From positions 1 to 64,000 of the forward strand of contig MKVT01000020.1 of NCBI GenBank assembly GCA_001898935.1: a stretch of 64,000 nucleotides of DNA, read 5' to 3'. Position 1 is the first letter of the stretch. Every line of letters begins with the position of its first letter. A model generated the notes under the pieces. That model saw only the letters and a program-made list of their open reading frames with translations, was not told the origin of the DNA and searched no databases. This document shows, piece after piece, positions 63,253 to 64,000 of this stretch. Both the position numbers and the translations under genes were made by a program. Source of the stretch: Paludibacter sp. 47-17. Its GTDB lineage: Bacteria; Bacteroidota; Bacteroidia; Bacteroidales; Paludibacteraceae.

Positions 63253-64000
63253 TCAGGATTCCAGTCGGACCAGGTAGATGGTGTAGCCGATATAGATTGT
63301 GAGTAAGAGTATCGCTTCCCAGCGGTCGAGTTTGTGCTTTCTGCCGGTAAACATGGCGAAGAAAAGCAGCAGTGTGCCACCGGCGAGCAGCGCCAGGTCG
63401 ACATTGAACACCGTGTTGAAGCTAACCGGATTAATCACCGAGCTTACTCCCAGTATCAGGAAGATGTTAAAGATGTTGGATCCCACGATATTACCGACGG
63501 CAATGTCGTTATTCTTCTTGATAGCCGCCACTACCGATGTAGCCAGCTCCGGCAACGAAGTCCCCGCAGCGACAATGGTGAGCCCGATTAATTTCTCGCT
63601 CATCCCCATTACCCGGGCGATATCGACCGCACTCGTAACCACCAGCCTGCCTCCCGCGATTAAGGCGGCAAGTCCTCCCACGATTAATAACGCCATTTTC
63701 CATCCCGGATATTGCTTCGTCACAATTTCCGCTTCCGCCGGGTCGTTCTTGAGCTGTTTGGCCACGTACCACAGGAACCAACCGAAGAATGCCAGTAATA
63801 TTATTCCATCGAACCTGCTGATTACACCTGTTCCGTCAGAAAAAATATCGTTCGCGAAAATAAACAGAACTGCAACCGCCAGCAATGAAAACGGAATTTC
63901 TTTCCACACCGTACTGTGCTGAACAGCCAGCGGGGTAATAATCCCTGCTATGCCCAGAATCACCAGCAGGTTGAAATTGTTGCTCCCGATGATATTGCCC
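63253..64000 (-). CDS. sodium/calcium antiporter, CaCA family (partial)
   Basis: The gene continues past the window's right edge. About 249 residues are seen, containing the two conserved alpha-repeat parts GNIIGSNNFNLLVILG (first repeat, at the edge) and AGTSLPELATSVVAAIKKNN with VGNIVGSNIFNIFLILG (second), which form the ion-binding site of YrbG-type exchangers. There are at least five membrane segments. It exchanges calcium or another cation for sodium. Confidence 0.92.
   Translation of the reverse strand, partial: GNIIGSNNFNLLVILGIAGIITPLAVQHSTVWKEIPFSLLAVAVLFIFANDIFSDGTGVISRFDGIILLAFFGWFLWYVAKQLKNDPAEAEIVTKQYPGWKMALLIVGGLAALIAGGRLVVTSAVDIARVMGMSEKLIGLTIVAAGTSLPELATSVVAAIKKNNDIAVGNIVGSNIFNIFLILGVSSVINPVSFNTVFNVDLALLAGGTLLLFFAMFTGRKHKLDRWEAILLLTIYIGYTIYLVRLES

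Noticed and set aside
1-64000. CRISPR array, rRNA operon or complete prophage
   Set aside because: No regularly spaced short repeats, no rRNA signature and no set of phage genes were found; the S74 fibre domains occur in T9SS cargo proteins.

Overview
The window is chromosomal DNA of a member of the Bacteroidota, most likely the order Bacteroidales. The evidence is several secreted proteins with type IX secretion (T9SS) C-terminal domains, a SusC/SusD pair with a FecR/ECF-sigma switch, promoters of the Bacteroidetes type (TTTG, about 19 nt, TAnnTTTG) before three tRNA genes, a FISUMP-domain protein and GIN-domain proteins. I cannot name a genus from sequence alone. The first 6.5 kb is clearly AT-richer than the rest.

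Layout. 1-6.2 kb (minus strand): an island of T9SS cargo genes. It holds a partial gene with a stop codon inside its signal peptide, two tail-fibre/S74-chaperone proteins sharing near-identical 3' ends and upstream regions, a HEIAH metalloprotease and a small T9SS protein. 6.2-6.9 kb: gene-poor, with a decayed reading frame and a strong terminator. 6.9-16.5 kb (minus): a five-gene plant-polysaccharide operon in the order GH127, beta-helix protein fused to an L-rhamnose-mutarotase-like domain, Gfo/Idh/MocA oxidoreductase, sodium-solute symporter, GH78. It looks built to release and import L-rhamnose/L-arabinose-type sugars from pectin. 16.6-18.3 kb: a T9SS protein. 18.4-34.6 kb: housekeeping genes (tRNA-Glu, rpsT, polA, a prenyl synthase, deoC, psd, purB, an MsbA-like exporter, tyrS, tRNA-Gln), interrupted by a YceI/beta-barrel/Rrf2 unit with matching inverted-repeat operator candidates and by a GH51 arabinofuranosidase.

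34.9-38.9 kb: a tiny HTH-like ORF, a LytTR-type DNA-binding protein and a large lipoprotein with strongly biased codon use. 39.1-48.0 kb: a SusC/SusD/surface-lipoprotein locus with FecR and a divergent ECF sigma factor, bordered by a decayed tyrosine-recombinase fragment and by two related long hairpins, which suggests acquisition by a mobile element. 48.0-53.2 kb: FISUMP and T9SS proteins, a single-chain retropepsin-PDZ protein, tRNA-Ser and a GIN-domain protein. 53.4-63.2 kb (plus): an ABC transporter with a YtrA-type GntR regulator and a membrane-anchored protein, then a MacB-type efflux system with three consecutive adaptor genes, a separate permease and ATPase, and TolC. The window ends inside a sodium/calcium antiporter gene.

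No CRISPR array, rRNA operon or intact insertion sequence was seen. The best candidates for something new are the beta-helix/mutarotase fusion, the Rrf2 operator family linked to YceI/barrel genes, the three-adaptor efflux locus, the HTH-LytTR-lipoprotein cassette and the duplicated T9SS modules.
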